From NCBI RefSeq assembly GCF_000143415.4, contig NW_003314290.1:1726454-1790453 (forward strand): 64,000 nt of DNA, in the 5' to 3' direction. Below the pieces are notes generated by a model. It was not told the DNA's origin and ran no database searches. It saw only the letters and a list, made by a program, of their open reading frames with translations. Made by a program: the position numbers and the translations under genes. The stretch comes from Selaginella moellendorffii. Taxonomy: Eukaryota > Streptophyta > Lycopodiopsida > Selaginellales > Selaginellaceae. Position 1 is the first letter of the stretch; every line of letters begins with the position of its first letter. Below are positions 1 to 12,054 of this stretch, piece by piece.

Positions 1-884
1 GTAGCGGTCAAGAGGATTGGCGGTGGATCGCGGCAGGAGGACAAGCAATTTAAGGCGGAGGTGATGTCGATTGGCAGCATCCATCACCTCAATCTCGTCA
101 AGCTGGATTTTGCCTGCATTCTCCCCACAACTTACTCGTCTACAAGTTCCTCGCCAATAGCTCGCTGGATAGATGGGATTTTGCCAAGGACAAGTACCTG
201 CCCTGGGCAACCAGGCTTTCCATCGCGCTCGACGTCGCTTGAGGGCTTGCGTATCTCCACGATGGATGCCGCGAGAAGGTACTCCGTCTAGACATCAAGC
301 CACAGAACATCCTCCTGGACGAGAAGATGAATGCCAAAATTGCCGACTTTGGATTCTCAAAGTTCATTGACAAGGACAAAACGCATGTCGTGACAGTCAT
401 GCGGGGCACGGTGGGATACATGGCTCCCGAGTGGCTCCACTCTCGTGTCACGGACAAGACGGAAGTCTATAGCTTTGGAATCGTCCTCCTGGAGCTTGTT
501 TGTAGCATAAAGGCCGTGGAGTGTTCCTTGTACTCGGACTCGCAGATGGACGTTGTGTTCCTCACCCAGACCGCTTTTAACAAGCTCCACAGTGGAAACG
601 CCAAGGACTTGGTGGACGATCGGCTGCTCAAAGCCGAGGACGGTGGTGGTTTTTTCTTGAGTGGCTTTGAGAACATCCTCCTGATCGGGTTATGGTGTAC
701 GCAGGAGGATCCCTTGCGGCGACCAACGATGTCTGTGGTGGTGAAGATGCTCGAGGGTGCCATGGATGTGTTGGCGCTCCCTCAGCTGGAGAGACCCGCT
801 GCACAGGATTCATCGCTCTTGGTGAGCAGCAGCGAGAGCTCGGGAGTGCAGATCTCCATCTCGGTTTTGGACTTGGCTCGCTAA
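1..884 (+). pseudogene. Kiwellin-type receptor-like kinase pseudogene, kinase part, cut by window start
   Basis: This is a relic of the plus-strand receptor kinase that is intact at 43653-45491. The reading starts at the kinase lysine (VAVKR at 1-15) and follows the intact gene through the N-lobe. About 100 bases in, four bases are missing compared with the intact copy (AAGCTGGTTGGATTT has become AAGCTGGATTT), which shifts the frame. At about 239-241 an Arg codon has become a TGA stop. The C-lobe is still open from 327 to 884 and keeps DFGFSK, the APEW motif and the subdomain-XI region. The 5' part lies outside the window. The two lesions make a full-length kinase unlikely, although the open 3' part could still be transcribed. 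Confidence 0.85.
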
Positions 885-1498
885 GTAGATTGCTTAATAA
901 GTTAATCAAAAGGAATGAACTTTCATTTAAGTATATATTTAGAATCCTAATGAGAAACCGGAAGGTCTGGAGGCGGAAGATCTGGAGGAGTTCAGGAAAT
1001 GGCTGAAGAGATCATCAAAACGGCACTTATAAACATGAATGAAACCACTATTTGGGTGATAAAGTTTTTGGCAAAGCGTGAAAGTTTGTACGTCTTTTTA
1101 TGTGCTGAGTCTTTTGGTATACACACACCACACGGCACGGGACGGTAGTTTGAGCACTTCAGTGTTGCTTTGGCAGTCCCTTTCAATGCCAATGGTTTTC
1201 TTGGCTTGGCCTAGAACAGAAAAATTCTTGCAAGAAAGGATGATAGCGATTTGCTTTTGCCAGTCAAAAGCTTTAAGTCTAGCTCGCTTCGCCTGGTCAA
1301 AAACGTCTCTTTATTATTCCAGACGACTCGTACAAGAAAGACCAATGCTCAGGTTGGAAAACCATTTGCTGAGCTTTTTTGTTATGACAACAGACGCGTT
1401 ATACACACATCACACGGCATGGCGATGCGTGGCTCCTATAAAAGGTAGAGCTCCGAGGTCATGCAAGAATTATACAGCGAGCAGCGCTGCGTTCATTC

Positions 1499-2092
1499 AT
1501 GGCTAAAAATCATCGATCTTCCGCTTCTCTTGTGCTCTTTCTCTCTTGCATGGCTCTGGGATTCTCAGTGGAGGCAGCCAGAGAGAGTTTCACGTACTAC
1601 TGGACTCCAGAGGAGAGTGATCTATGCGCCAACGAGGCCTCAAACACAGAAATCAAGGATTGCAATGACAACACGATAGCTTCCGTCTGTGGCAGTTTCA
1701 GTTCAAAAATCCATGAGGAGGGTGCTGGAAAGTTGAAGGACGGGCACTACGTGAATTGTCAAGAGAATTGCAACTGCTACTCCGTGACTGATGGTCCCAA
1801 GGGCAGCCGAGATAACGATTTGCATCTTTACGTGTCTATCGCGGTTCCAGATGAAGTGAAGTATCCCTTTGGATCAAAGCTCCAGATAGATCTGCTCCAA
1901 AACTTAGCGCTTCCCAACGGCAGGCAACACAATGGATGTGTTCGGGTGGATGACACGTGTTATGGATGCAACATGGACTTCTACGTGGGATCTGAGAGTA
2001 ACTACCATAATATTGATGATGAGGAGCTACATGATGCTACATTCTGGGATGTCAAGACTGATAACTGCGAGATCCTAGACTATGGCAGCTAG
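1499..2092 (+). CDS. Small secreted cysteine-rich protein, 3D-domain/double-psi barrel-like
   Basis: A single-exon gene for 197 residues. Residues 1-26 form a clear signal peptide (hydrophobic stretch LVLFLSCMALGFSV before EAARES). The mature part has about ten cysteines and a C-terminal block with NGCVRVDD and then MDFYVGSESNY. This arrangement resembles the 3D (Asp-rich) double-psi beta-barrel domain of secreted fungal and bacterial wall-associated proteins; I recognise the pattern, not a specific protein. A TATA box (TATAAAAG) lies at about 1437-1444, some 55 bp upstream of ATG. Two relics of its promoter and signal peptide occur at about 20620-20800 (reverse) and 22205-22345, so this gene belongs to the duplicated unit. 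It probably acts in the apoplast. The molecular function is unknown. Confidence 0.75.
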   Translation: MAKNHRSSASLVLFLSCMALGFSVEAARESFTYYWTPEESDLCANEASNTEIKDCNDNTIASVCGSFSSKIHEEGAGKLKDGHYVNCQENCNCYSVTDGPKGSRDNDLHLYVSIAVPDEVKYPFGSKLQIDLLQNLALPNGRQHNGCVRVDDTCYGCNMDFYVGSESNYHNIDDEELHDATFWDVKTDNCEILDYGS

Positions 2093-2199
2093 ATTGGAAA
2101 TGCTTGCACTTGGTTTGCTATTAAGAATAAATCGCACTAATAAATAGCTCATCTATCTTTTTATCTTTTTAGTTGCAAGTCTACGGGCGATTTAAATTT

Positions 2200-2550
2200 A
2201 TTGCTGGCGTCAGGGCTTTCCTGTCCAATTCCAGCCCGCCCAGGCTATTGTGTACGTGACTGGAGGGCTTGCAGACAAAACCGCTTTGGGATCGTATACT
2301 CCTGAGCTCGTACGCTATAGTTTCATTGCTAGTGGAGCGGTGGTCGCACTGGTGCTCTTATCAGGGCTTTTGTGCTGGAACCTCTTGCATCGATCCAATG
2401 TCACCACCGAGCAACAGCAGCAGCAGCAGGAGGAGCTCCTCATGAATGTGCCCCGGCAATTCAGTTACCAGGAGGTGTATCAAGGGATTCCAGAGCAAGG
2501 TGGGTGAAAGAGGGTTTGGGTGCTGCTGGTGGAGAGATTGTGGCAGGAGA
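2200..2550 (+). pseudogene. Kiwellin-type receptor kinase fragment (ectodomain scrap, TM and juxtamembrane)
   Basis: A short scrap matches the ectodomain of the 43653 gene (CCTGTCCAATTCCAGCCC near 2219). It is followed directly by a transmembrane segment (hydrophobic residues coded at about 2325-2385) and the juxtamembrane PRQFSYQEVYQG, corresponding to PRQFKYQEVYRA in the intact gene. Most of the ectodomain is missing, and the match fades after about 2540, just past the start of the glycine loop. A CAG run encodes a glutamine stretch at about 2411-2430 that is absent from the intact copy. This is a broken gene fragment with an internal deletion. Confidence 0.7.
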
Positions 2551-4480
2551 TGGAGATGAACATCGTTTGCTAGTAGGTCAATTGTCGACAAAGAACAGAG
2601 GACTACATCAACAGGATGACAGAGTTGGGAAATAGGCTGTAGTCATCCTTTAAAGACGAAGCCACTTCCTTGAATCAAGCACAACATCTTCCAAAAGCAG
2701 ACACGTTCCTTAAGGGGGAGTGACATCAGCTTGTCCAGTGACACATCCAAACGATTCTATAATGATGTAACCGACATGCTATGAAGTTAATTGAGCAAAA
2801 TTCTTACAGGTTGAAACAATCCAATGGCCAATCTGAACTGGCACAGAAGAAACGAGGAGAGGGCACAAGCGCTCACAACACTTGCACGAGTTACAAGAGG
2901 CGGGATGAGATGCAGTGATACCCTTGCTGCTCTAGGATATGTGGCCAAACCATCCCTAGGAAAGACTAGTCTCCACCACCACCTCATTACTAGATTTGTT
3001 CTAGATTCTAATGGGTCTCCACCTCCTGCGTCTCCTGGAAACTGGGACAGTTGGGAGAAGATGCTTAACAAATTCACATGAATAAACTTTGTGACATGGT
3101 GTTCCAAAGCCAACTCATCCTCATTGTTAAGGACTGCTGGGGTATCATGGGCAGAACAGAGCGAGTTGCAATTGCAAGGCGCTATCTATGATTGGAATTG
3201 GATTGGGTGATGAGTACATACACTCGCTTGATTGTGAAGGATGCACATGCAAACTGGGATGCTCTTCTAGTTGTTTTCTCAGCCAAAGCTGAGAATGCTG
3301 AAATGACACTTACCTAGAAATTCCTAAACATATGGATGGACCTGAAAAACTGTTGCGACCTATCTGCAAGTTTTGTGGACCGGGGTGACAAAGCAGAGAA
3401 TCACCGCCTTGGCTTGTTCTTTAGAGGTAGGAGACTCAGCCTCTTTGAGTTCAGCCACATTCCAGGTCAAACGCTTGAGTTGGCTTTGCTGGAAGAAGAG
3501 TTCAAGAACATAATCAGGCCTCTTGGGATGCTTCTTGTGAGCAGGCCCTATACATCAGTAGCAAACCCTCTAGAGACAAGAAGAAAGGGGCATTCTCATA
3601 GAAACCCAACACCTCTTCTTCTCAATCTGGCACAAACATTACCAAGAAAAGAGTGGCAAGATAGAGTTAGGGTAGGTTTTGAGTTCATCAGTTCACAACT
3701 TTTAAAACACAAGAAAAACATTAGTTTGACTTGAACTAACATTTTTTCATGTTTCAAATTTTGATTTAATAAATATAAATATAAATCCAAACACTAAAAG
3801 AAATTTAAAAACACTTCTCAAGCTCTGCAATTTTAAAGCTTGCCTAATGGATATAATGATCAATTTTAAGATTTTGTAATAGATTTGTTTGTAGGCTAAA
3901 TATACCATTCCTTTGTTCTCCCTTTGTTGAATGGGGATTTCATATTTATCCTCCAAAAAACCATAGATATCTGGTTTTGACATGCTTGAAATCAGGAAAG
4001 AGTATATTGGGGGGTAATAACGAATGAAGGATCAATGGAATTAAAGTCTGATTCTGTGCAATTCAAATTAAGGAAACAAGAGTCTGGTTTTGTGTAGCCT
4101 GCCACTCACTCCACAAACACATGCTCCCAATCCTTAGTGGTTTTGAACTTTATGCTTTATCCATGGTCCCCAGTCTCATCTCTCCTATATCGACTATGCC
4201 TACCAATGTGAGGGACTTGAGTTCGTCATGAAATTAGTGGAGGTACACTGCCCTTGCTTAATCTCCATCTGTATGGCATCTATAGTTTCCCAGAGATATA
4301 AAAAGCCCTTGAAGATGTACAATCCTAGATCCTATAGTGTAGTGAATTGAGGAAGAGTGTATAATCTTTAGTAATGGTGATGTTGCTGTTGCCTGGAAGT
4401 CTTCTCGTTGCTACTATGTTGTAAGCCACAAAATTTTCTTTCCAATTTGCTAGTTTACCTCATCTATCCAACCAACACTG
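2551..4480. other. Decayed repeat DNA, no recognisable gene
   Basis: A purine tract AAGGGGGAG at about 2713-2721, followed by TGACATC, looks like a polypurine tract next to an LTR start, so part of this stretch may be the end of an old copia-type element. Short open frames at 2824-3081 and 3336-3734 have no family features that I recognise. From about 3740 to 4480 the DNA is AT-rich and contains nothing I can name. Confidence 0.35.
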
Positions 4481-5870
4481 CTTTAGCTTTAGCTAAATTC
4501 CCCCGCCAAGGTTCCTGCCTATGGTACTAGCTCCTACTTGGTCCTACTTGGTTTTAACTACTCACTACACGAGCAACAGAACATTAGTCATTCATCCATG
4601 GATTCCCAAATCTCTCCCAATCCCCCTCCTCGGGTTAGATTGAACTTAAGGTTTGGCTACACTCCCCGTAAGCACAAGCAGCCAAGCACACCAAGCCTCC
4701 AGATTCCTAACATCCCTTGGTACCAGAAGACTTGATCATGGGACCCTCTAAATCCCAAGTCTTGGGTGCAACACATGCTTTGGGATGCTAGGGTGAAACA
4801 CCGTGGCTTAACAGGCCAATATGGGTACCTCTACCCCCCCACTTCCATCCCAAAGGGAAAGTCCAAGCCCCTAGGAAGGGCGAGGACTAATGAGTTGCAA
4901 GGTACTCAAGTGGGGCACCACTCCACATGAGCCAGGAGCACCATAGTCGGTTTCCCTTTCGGGAATGGGAGCTACTTTTGAGCACTTCCTTAGGTGGCCC
5001 CTCCAGCACTACCCGAGTCCATGCTCACTCCCACCCAAGGCCCCTCGGCCCCAGTCTTAACCTCAAGTCAGTTTAGAAGCACCACTGAAGAGTTCTTTCA
5101 AGACTGATTCCTGAACCTCACTATCTCTACTATACTTTTGGAACCCCTTGTAGCCCCCCCCCCCACCCCTGACCTATATTAGTACTTGGACTCGGTTTCG
5201 GACTCGATCTTAGACCCGACTTCAGACTCGGTCTCATACTCGATCTCGGACCTGATCTCAGACTCGACTTTGGACTCGACCTCGGACCCGGTCTCGGACC
5301 CGATCTCGGATCTCAGACTCTGTCTCGAACTCGGTCTCGAACTCGGTCTCTAAGTCGGCCTCGGACTCGATCCCGAACTCTATCTCGAACTTGGTTTCAG
5401 AGTCGGTCTTGGACTCGATCTCAAACTCGGTCCCATCTGATGAACTCTTTGTCATTTTGGTCATGCTTTTGGGGATCCTTTAGCTTACAACACCTCGGGG
5501 AGTTGGTTCCTTACAACTCCACCACCCATAGAAGAAGTTCAATGCCCACATCGAATATCTCTTTTTATTCTACGACTTGTTGACCATGTCTCCGAGGGCA
5601 TCCCTCCATTTAGCAGTGTGCCTAAGTTAGCTTCCCTGGCCAAGAGCCCATGACAACAGAATATAAGTGTCTCTATACCCCTCACCCCACCATGCCCTAG
5701 TATGGGGTTGGGACTTGAACCTAACCTTGCTTTACTAGGGGGTTGAGACTCGAACCCAACCTTTGTAGAATACGTCTACGGATTTGACATCCCTGTGGAG
5801 AGTTGGGCGTAGTTCTCTATACTTGGTCGACTTAGTTAACCCATGCTAATTAGCTTACCTTCGGCGTGCC
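4480..5870 (-). mobile_element. Old diverged relative of the LARD at 24377-32012 (LTR end plus internal start)
   Basis: Several landmarks appear in the same order as in the LARD. ACACCGTGGC is near 4800 (compare 24975). ACTATACTTTTGGA is near 5129 (compare 25309). A degenerate array of GGACTC/GGTCTC units runs from about 5180 to 5440 (compare 25380-25850). ACTCCACCACCCATAG is near 5517 (compare 26089). The direct-repeat ends are no longer clear and no coding capacity is seen. The order places it in the same orientation as the LARD. Both boundaries are approximate. Confidence 0.6.
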
Positions 5871-6590
5871 TTCAGGTCCCAACCTATGCCATTGCTCAAC
5901 TTCACAAATGGATGCTTTTAATTGAACTTTGCATAAGTATATAAGGTTTTACTTTGCAGAAATTCCTCCACTAGATCTCGCGCATTTGTTAAGTTCTTCT
6001 CCGGTTCCCATGTTATTTCGCAGTGTGGAAATACTTTCCACTTCACATGGAACTCTCTCACCTCGTGTTCTTATCGTTTATTCTTGTGCGCATTGAGGAT
6101 AACCTCCACTTCGTATTCCTCTTCCCCTTGGATAACCTCAGGTAAAGGTCTCACTTGGATCCTTGTCATCCTCATGTTGTAAAGTTTGCAACTTTTTAAT
6201 ATTTGACTTACTGTCAATAGAAGATTAGCTATTCTTTTTGCCCTACTACTTATTCTTTAGCTGTGGATAATCAACATTGTAGTGTCTCAACTTGCTGCAA
6301 TGATGACAACCCTGTTTATAATTCTTCACAAAAAACTTTTACTTCTTTAACCCCTTTGCATCCAAAGTAGCCACCATAAACTTTAGCTTGTGATGCTTGT
6401 TCCCTCATCACAATGATTTTCAATAGAAGGATTGGCACTAAAAGATAAAGATTTAATATCCCTAAACTATGTTATCTTCTTCTTGAGGTTCTTCACCACC
6501 CAACCACCTTTGAACTACCTCAAAAGCTCATTACACTACTGCTTCATTATGAGCCCTAGGATAGACCATGTGGTCAAAGCTAGTGCCTAA
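5871..6590. other. No recognisable feature
   Basis: A moderately AT-rich stretch lying between two decayed elements. No open frame, gene or repeat end can be supported. Confidence 0.4.
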
Positions 6591-9180
6591 CAAGTCCCAT
6601 CTATGAGTGTGTATGCTCCTCCAGGGGTGGCAGACTTGACGAAGAAAGGACCAAGCCACTATGGAGAGAACTTAGTAGCAAGGGTATGATCCTTGAGAAG
6701 AACAAACTGTCCATTGGTATTTGCTGCCTGGCCTTGAGTTGACACTTTTCAGTGTGAAGGTGCTCAATAGAATGTCGTCACTGTTCATCAAAGCTAGGAG
6801 ATCCCAGGCTCTAGCCTGAAGCTTGTCATCGTCAGAGAGCTGGAACTCAGCAGCATGTTGCAAAGAGAATTGGAGTGAAGGGACTTGTAGCTCCACTAAA
6901 AGCACAGCTTCAGTCCCATAGACCAATGAGAATGGTGTGGCTTAGATATCTATCTTGTACATCATCTAGAATGCCCACAGTGCTGTTTGTAAATGCTTGT
7001 GCCATTTCCTTGGATACTCATCCACCAACTTGGAGAGGACAGCCTTGAGGATCTTGTTGCTGGACTCAGCTTGCCTATTGAATTGTGGAAAGTAGCTACT
7101 TCTCTTGACATGTTGGATGTGAAGTTTCTGCAAGAGATACTCCACAACTCATCCAAGAAAAGCACCACCATGATCAGAAAAGAGAATAGCTAGAACCCTG
7201 AAGCAGCACATAATAAACTCATATAGGAACTTTGTTGTAGATGTCTCACCTAAGAGGAACTACCTCAATATACTTTGTGAAATAGTCCACTGCCATCAAA
7301 ATATAGCAATGTCCATCTGAGCTTGGGGGAGAAATAGGGCCGATGGAGTCTAAACCCCATTTGAAGAAAGGCTTAGTGGAGACCACAAACTGAAATGGAA
7401 GACGTGGAATACTGTTGTGGGGGTTGAATTGCTGGCACTGGAAACACATACTTGGCTGTGTTGTGGTGAATGGAAGGCCAGTAGAAACCATTTCATAAAA
7501 GAAGCTAAGCTGTTGTTTTGCCTGCAAAGTGTCTAGAGCACGAGTGAAAAGCTTGCAAGAGCTTGGGATTTCAGCCTCGGTGACATAGTGAAGCAAGACC
7601 CCATGTGTGGTGTGGTGATAGAGGGAACCTCCCAAGACACAATAATACCATGCTTGGATCCCCAAAGCTTGCTGCTGTGTCTTGGACATGTGGTCCAAAA
7701 GAGAGCTAGTGTCCAAGTGCTTTGCCACCTTAATCAGAGATGCTGGGACTGCAAACTCCTAAGCCATAGCCACTGTCAACTGGCTAGGGTCGAGAATACG
7801 CTTCTTCTTCAGCCCAAAACAAGGCTTGAACTCTTGAATCACAAATATCCACAATAAATTCCATGGAGCATGAGTGTTTTGCTGTAAAAGAAATGTTAGA
7901 ACATTGTTAGAAACTTGGAAAAAGATATCACTCCCCAGTAGAATGTGTTTGAAACCTTGGAGAGTATAAACCACTTCCACAGCCTCTTTTTCCACCTCAA
8001 GAAACTTGCTCTCGGACTTCCTGAATGAGTGAGATGCAAAGTTTGTTGCATGTGGTTGCTAAAGGCAAATCCCAAATGCCTCATCCCCAACCGTGACAAA
8101 GATCTCAAATGGTTAGCCCAATACCAGTGGTGAGAGAATGGGTGGCAACCTCAATGCTACTTTCAAATGATAAAAAATGTGTTGCTGAGTGTGTCCCCAA
8201 GAGAAAGAGGTGTCATGCTTGAGTACGGCCACCAGAGGACAAGTCAGAGCAGCATAATCCTGGATGAACCTCTTGAAGAATCCCGTCTTGCCAAGAAAAC
8301 TTCACAACTATTTCACTGTGGAAGGAGGAGGTTGCTGGATGATGTCCTAGCACTTGGATGCATGTGGAGAAATGCCTTGAGCAAAGACATCAAATCCCAA
8401 CCTTTGGTGACCCCAAACTTGCACTTTGCTGGGTTGAGTGAGAAATAGTGTCGTCAGCACTGACTAAAGACCTGTTCCAAATGTTGGAGATGATCCTGGA
8501 ACATCTAGGAAGCTGTGCATAAGTCATCCATGTACACACATAGAGCTCCTCCCAAGAGATCATGGAAAGAGTGTGTCATGAATCATTGAAACAGCATTGC
8601 ACAAACCAAAAGGGAGCACATTATAAGTGAAAACTCCCCAAGTTCTGCAAAAAGCAGTGAGTGCACGATCAGAAGGATGAATCTGAAGCTGGTTCAGAAT
8701 CCATCCATAAAAGAATAAAACTGGTGGTAGGCCATTTCGTCCACAATCTCATCAAGGAACGGTGTAGGAAAATGGTTGCAGGCTGTGACCTGGTTGAGCA
8801 CTCTAAATTCTATGCAAAGGTGGAGCTTGCTGTTCACTTTGCATGCTGGGATGACATTGGAGATCCATTGAGAGTGTTCTACTGGGTAAATAAAATCTGC
8901 AGCAAGCAACTTCTTGATTTCAATCTTGATGTCCGGCAAAAGGGAGTTGTTGAATCGTCGCATCTTTTGCTTCATAGGGTACCAGTCCCCATTGAGACAC
9001 ACTTCATGGCAATGATCATCAGGTTCGTCAAAGACTGCAGCAAAGTTGGGCTCTATGATGGTGTTTTGCCATGAAGGTGAACTTGCTTGAGTCTGTATGA
9101 GTGTGTTTTGAGTAGCGTTGTCTTGTTTGGGTTTGGACTCGGGCGCCAAGGAGCAAGGCTCTGGTGGACGGGATTCTCAG
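6590..9180 (-). mobile_element. Degenerate Ty3/gypsy pol fragment
   Basis: Read on the minus strand, the order is reverse transcriptase, RNase H remnant, then integrase. The RT N-part is at about 9149-8694, with conserved-type segments EFRVLNQVT and FPTPFLDEIVDEM. The integrase is at about 7728-7246, with a decayed zinc-binding part and the core segment DSIGPISPPSSDGHCYILM. The integrase C-terminal end is at about 6926-6672 (YGTEAVL). Stops and frameshifts separate the pieces. No gag and no LTRs are visible, so this is a truncated old insertion. Its right edge abuts the duplicated unit near 9180-9240. Confidence 0.75.
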
Positions 9181-9264
9181 CGTGCTGTCGCGCGGGCGGT
9201 ATGCTAGTTCTTCCCGTGTCCACGGCAATGCATGGCTCCTATAAAAGCTACGTCATATGCTTAG

Positions 9265-11300
9265 GAAAAAGGTAACAAATATTATGAAATTACCGAATCA
9301 TTTCTAAAGTCGTATTCCTCAAGCATCAGATAGGTTAAAGCACTTGGCAGGCACCTCTGCTTCACATGTTCTACCTGAAAAGTTCATGTGTACTTAACCA
9401 ATACATGAATAGTTACTTGAGCAGGATCAATTTCAAAACACATCACATCCTCAGCAGTGACTTCATCCCCGGCAAGCAATTCTTGTTCTATTGGACAATG
9501 ACTTGTTGATCATAAAACCGTGCTCTGCACTTGCCTAGAAGATTTTGCAGTGAGAAAGCTAGACAGGATTTGAAAGAAAAGCTTTCAAATGCCTCCGATA
9601 AAATTCTGGCTCGAGAGATGACATCATCCTTTAAAACCCTCTCCAGAATCTGCATGACAGAGTAAGTTTCACCAATCAAAGTTGCACCATACCTCTAGAT
9701 AAGAAGATTCTACAAAATAACGATTCTTTTTCAGAACTAGTTTTACTTTGCCATAGTTGAGAGTCGACTCTTTGATGAAATTCACAATCTTCTGCCGGAG
9801 CCTTGCTTTCGACAGCCATTCCATCACCGTAATGACTATCTGAGTCTCAAGACCAATGGAGACAGCCGGATACAAAGGATGTGGTGTGAGATTGTACTCA
9901 TGCATATGTTCTGGCCTGGAACAATGTTTCAAAGAAAATACTTGAGTGTAAGAACTTCTCATATCAGCAAGACCTGAAGCTTACTGACACACAGGCTCGG
10001 CAGTCACAATGAGAAAGCCGTATGCTTGCTTGTGTAGCGGAGAAAACGTCTTGAGAAAGATATGGCCATCAGGTCCAACCCAGAGTGGTCTCTTCTTGTG
10101 GTCTGGCTTTAGCTCGAGCTTGCTAAATCCATTTTCCCTGCGGTTTCATGCTTGTCGACTACATACAACATTCTAGTGCCAGTATGGGGATAAAGAAGAG
10201 GAGGAAGAGCAACACAATGATAAAGTATCACAACAAATCCCATCCTTCTTAAGGTTAGAAGGAACTAGAAAGAGAAAAAGAGGGGTAGAGAGATGAACAT
10301 AGTCTTCTTCTATGTCGTGAGCAGTAGGAATTTTGGGGTGGGTGGGGGCTTGATAAAAAATTTATTAAGGAAGAGATCTATGTAGCCTTCTTTCACCTAC
10401 AGAAAGATTGAGCTCCCAGAACCCCCCTCTCCCGCTAAATTGATGGCCCAAAGTGATAAAGAAGAAGAATATATCTTTCATAATGCTATGGAAGTGAGTG
10501 ATTGTTAAATCAAATTTTTTTACTTCAATTAAAACTGTTATACATTACGACTGAATCAAAGAGTTAAGTTCAAAGCCTTGAAAATTTTTATTGACTTACA
10601 AAATATTTCACAAATAGGGTTTAAGGGTTTTGAAATGGAGTCTAAAGGGAAAAGAAAAGTGTTTAGTATGAAAAAGCAGAAATGTAAATAACAAGAATGA
10701 TAAGGCAGCATTAAGAGCAACAATAGCGAGAATGGTAGCAGCTAAAGGAACATCAATCAATTGAAGAAAAGGAAGAAGAGTGTTTGAAATTTGATTAGCA
10801 AAGTCATTTAAGTTGCATAATAAAATTTTAAAGACCTTTTTGAAAGGGTGTGCTCTATTAGGATTTATATGGAAGTTACACTAAAATTAATATCATTTCA
10901 GTGGTGACAGTTTTAAAAAGAAAATCTAAAAGATGGGTGGCTACTCTTTTGGGTTATGTTTGAATGGTTCAATTTCCCATGCAGAAAGGAACTAATTACT
11001 TATAAATTTCAAGTGATTCTAAATCCTTCCCCAATCCAGTTCTAAGAAAGAATAAAAAAAAGAAAATAAGTGAATTGATGGAAACTTACCTGTCCAAACA
11101 TCCTCCATGCCAGATCAAGTAAAGCAGCCTCGATTCTCTCTCAAACCCCTCTGGTGGCGGCAGTCAGCTTGCTCTTTAAGATCTAGCTTTTCTTCTGGCA
11201 TTGCATTCGCAATGTCAAAATTCATAAGATCTGCTTCTCCTTGTTCGGCCGAGTTGTGAAGTTCAATTGAACGCTAGTCAGTCGTCACGATTAATGCTAA
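9265..11300 (-). pseudogene. XPB/ERCC3 helicase N-terminal relic, copy 1
   Basis: The minus strand encodes separate exons of the N-terminus of XPB, the TFIIH DNA helicase. They include [18 protein letters not shown] (about 10100-10045), HEYNLTPHPLYPAVS (about 9905-9860), YGKVKLVLKKNRYFVES (about 9760-9710) and, at the 3' end, EHVKQRCLPSALTYLMLEEYDFRND (split by decay at about 9370-9290). GT/AG introns are retained, so it arose by DNA duplication and not by retroposition. A first-exon piece with NFDIANAMPEEKLD lies near 11190-11225. The helicase domains are absent and the relic stops next to a foreign promoter scrap at about 9260. A second copy lies at 22346-22669 and 36464-37790. Confidence 0.75.
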
Positions 11301-11739
11301 AATGTCTGAGCCCAAGTTCACACCTGGAACATCTAGTGCCCGACTGTTCAATAAAACCAGGCAGCAGAAAATTACCATTTGACAGTTAAGATTATAGAAA
11401 CAGCTTTTGTGTGAGGAAACGCAAAACTGTGGCATCTGGGAACGTCAAAGTTCAACTACAGTTGCTTTGGTGCAAGCGACCGAGAAGGTAACCAGACTTC
11501 CAGTGAGGCTGATAGGGGTGTGGACGAAGAGCCTTGATTCTTTGAAATACCTCTTGTTTATCCGTTGGCTAGAAGTAGAGAGTCCGGAAAACTTGGAAGA
11601 AGCGAGGAGGTTTTTCTGGCTTAGCAGAAGAAAAGAAGAATTCCTCCAAAAGCTTCAATCTGACAAATCTAGCTCCTCACCAGACGCAAGAGACTTTGGA
11701 CTTCTTCTAGAGCTTTTAAACCACTTTACACGTTTCTGC

Positions 11740-11865
11740 CATGGATCATCGCAGCATTTCCCTCGGGCTCGTGGTGGTGTTGATCACTTCATTTGCCAGC
11801 TCCACCGCACAGCAATTCTCTTCCTTCTGCAACAAGAGATGTGACTTTGCGCTTGTTTTGGCAGC
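11740..11865 (+). pseudogene. Kiwellin-type receptor kinase pseudogene, 5' piece (signal peptide)
   Basis: ATG at 11741 starts a signal peptide like that of the intact gene (VVVLITSFASSTAQQFSSFC compared with ALAMILISSLAGATAQQFSS). After the second cysteine the relic is cut by the copia LTR at 11866 and resumes at 17287. The upstream region (about 11410-11740) matches that of the sister relic (about 37960-38258). Confidence 0.8.
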
Positions 11866-12040
11866 TGTAGGAATAATGATGAACATGACAAGCAAGACGA
11901 TTCATATCAGAAGCAGTCCGAATCGTGATCAGATCTCTAGTGATTTCCAATTTGATTGAAGTTGTATATATATACAGCCATATATGAATCAACGCGTGTG
12001 TTGAAGTGAAATCCGTTGTTCTTGCTCCGCTTTTCTTTCA
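11866..12040 (+). repeat. Left LTR of the copia element
   Basis: It starts TGTAGGAATAATGATGAAC and ends CTTTTCTTTCA, directly before the primer-binding site. It aligns with 17115-17286 with several substitutions and small length differences. This indicates an old insertion. Confidence 0.9.
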
Positions 12041-12054
12041 TGGTATCGGAGCTC
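12041..12054 (+). other. Primer-binding site (initiator tRNA-Met) of the copia element
   Basis: TGGTATCGGAGC follows the LTR end directly and is complementary to the 3' end of plant initiator tRNA-Met with one transition. Confidence 0.85.

Noticed and set aside
5258-5464. 68-codon minus-strand frame rich in Glu, Ser and Thr.
   Set aside because: It is the degenerate GGACTC-type array read in one frame, not a gene.
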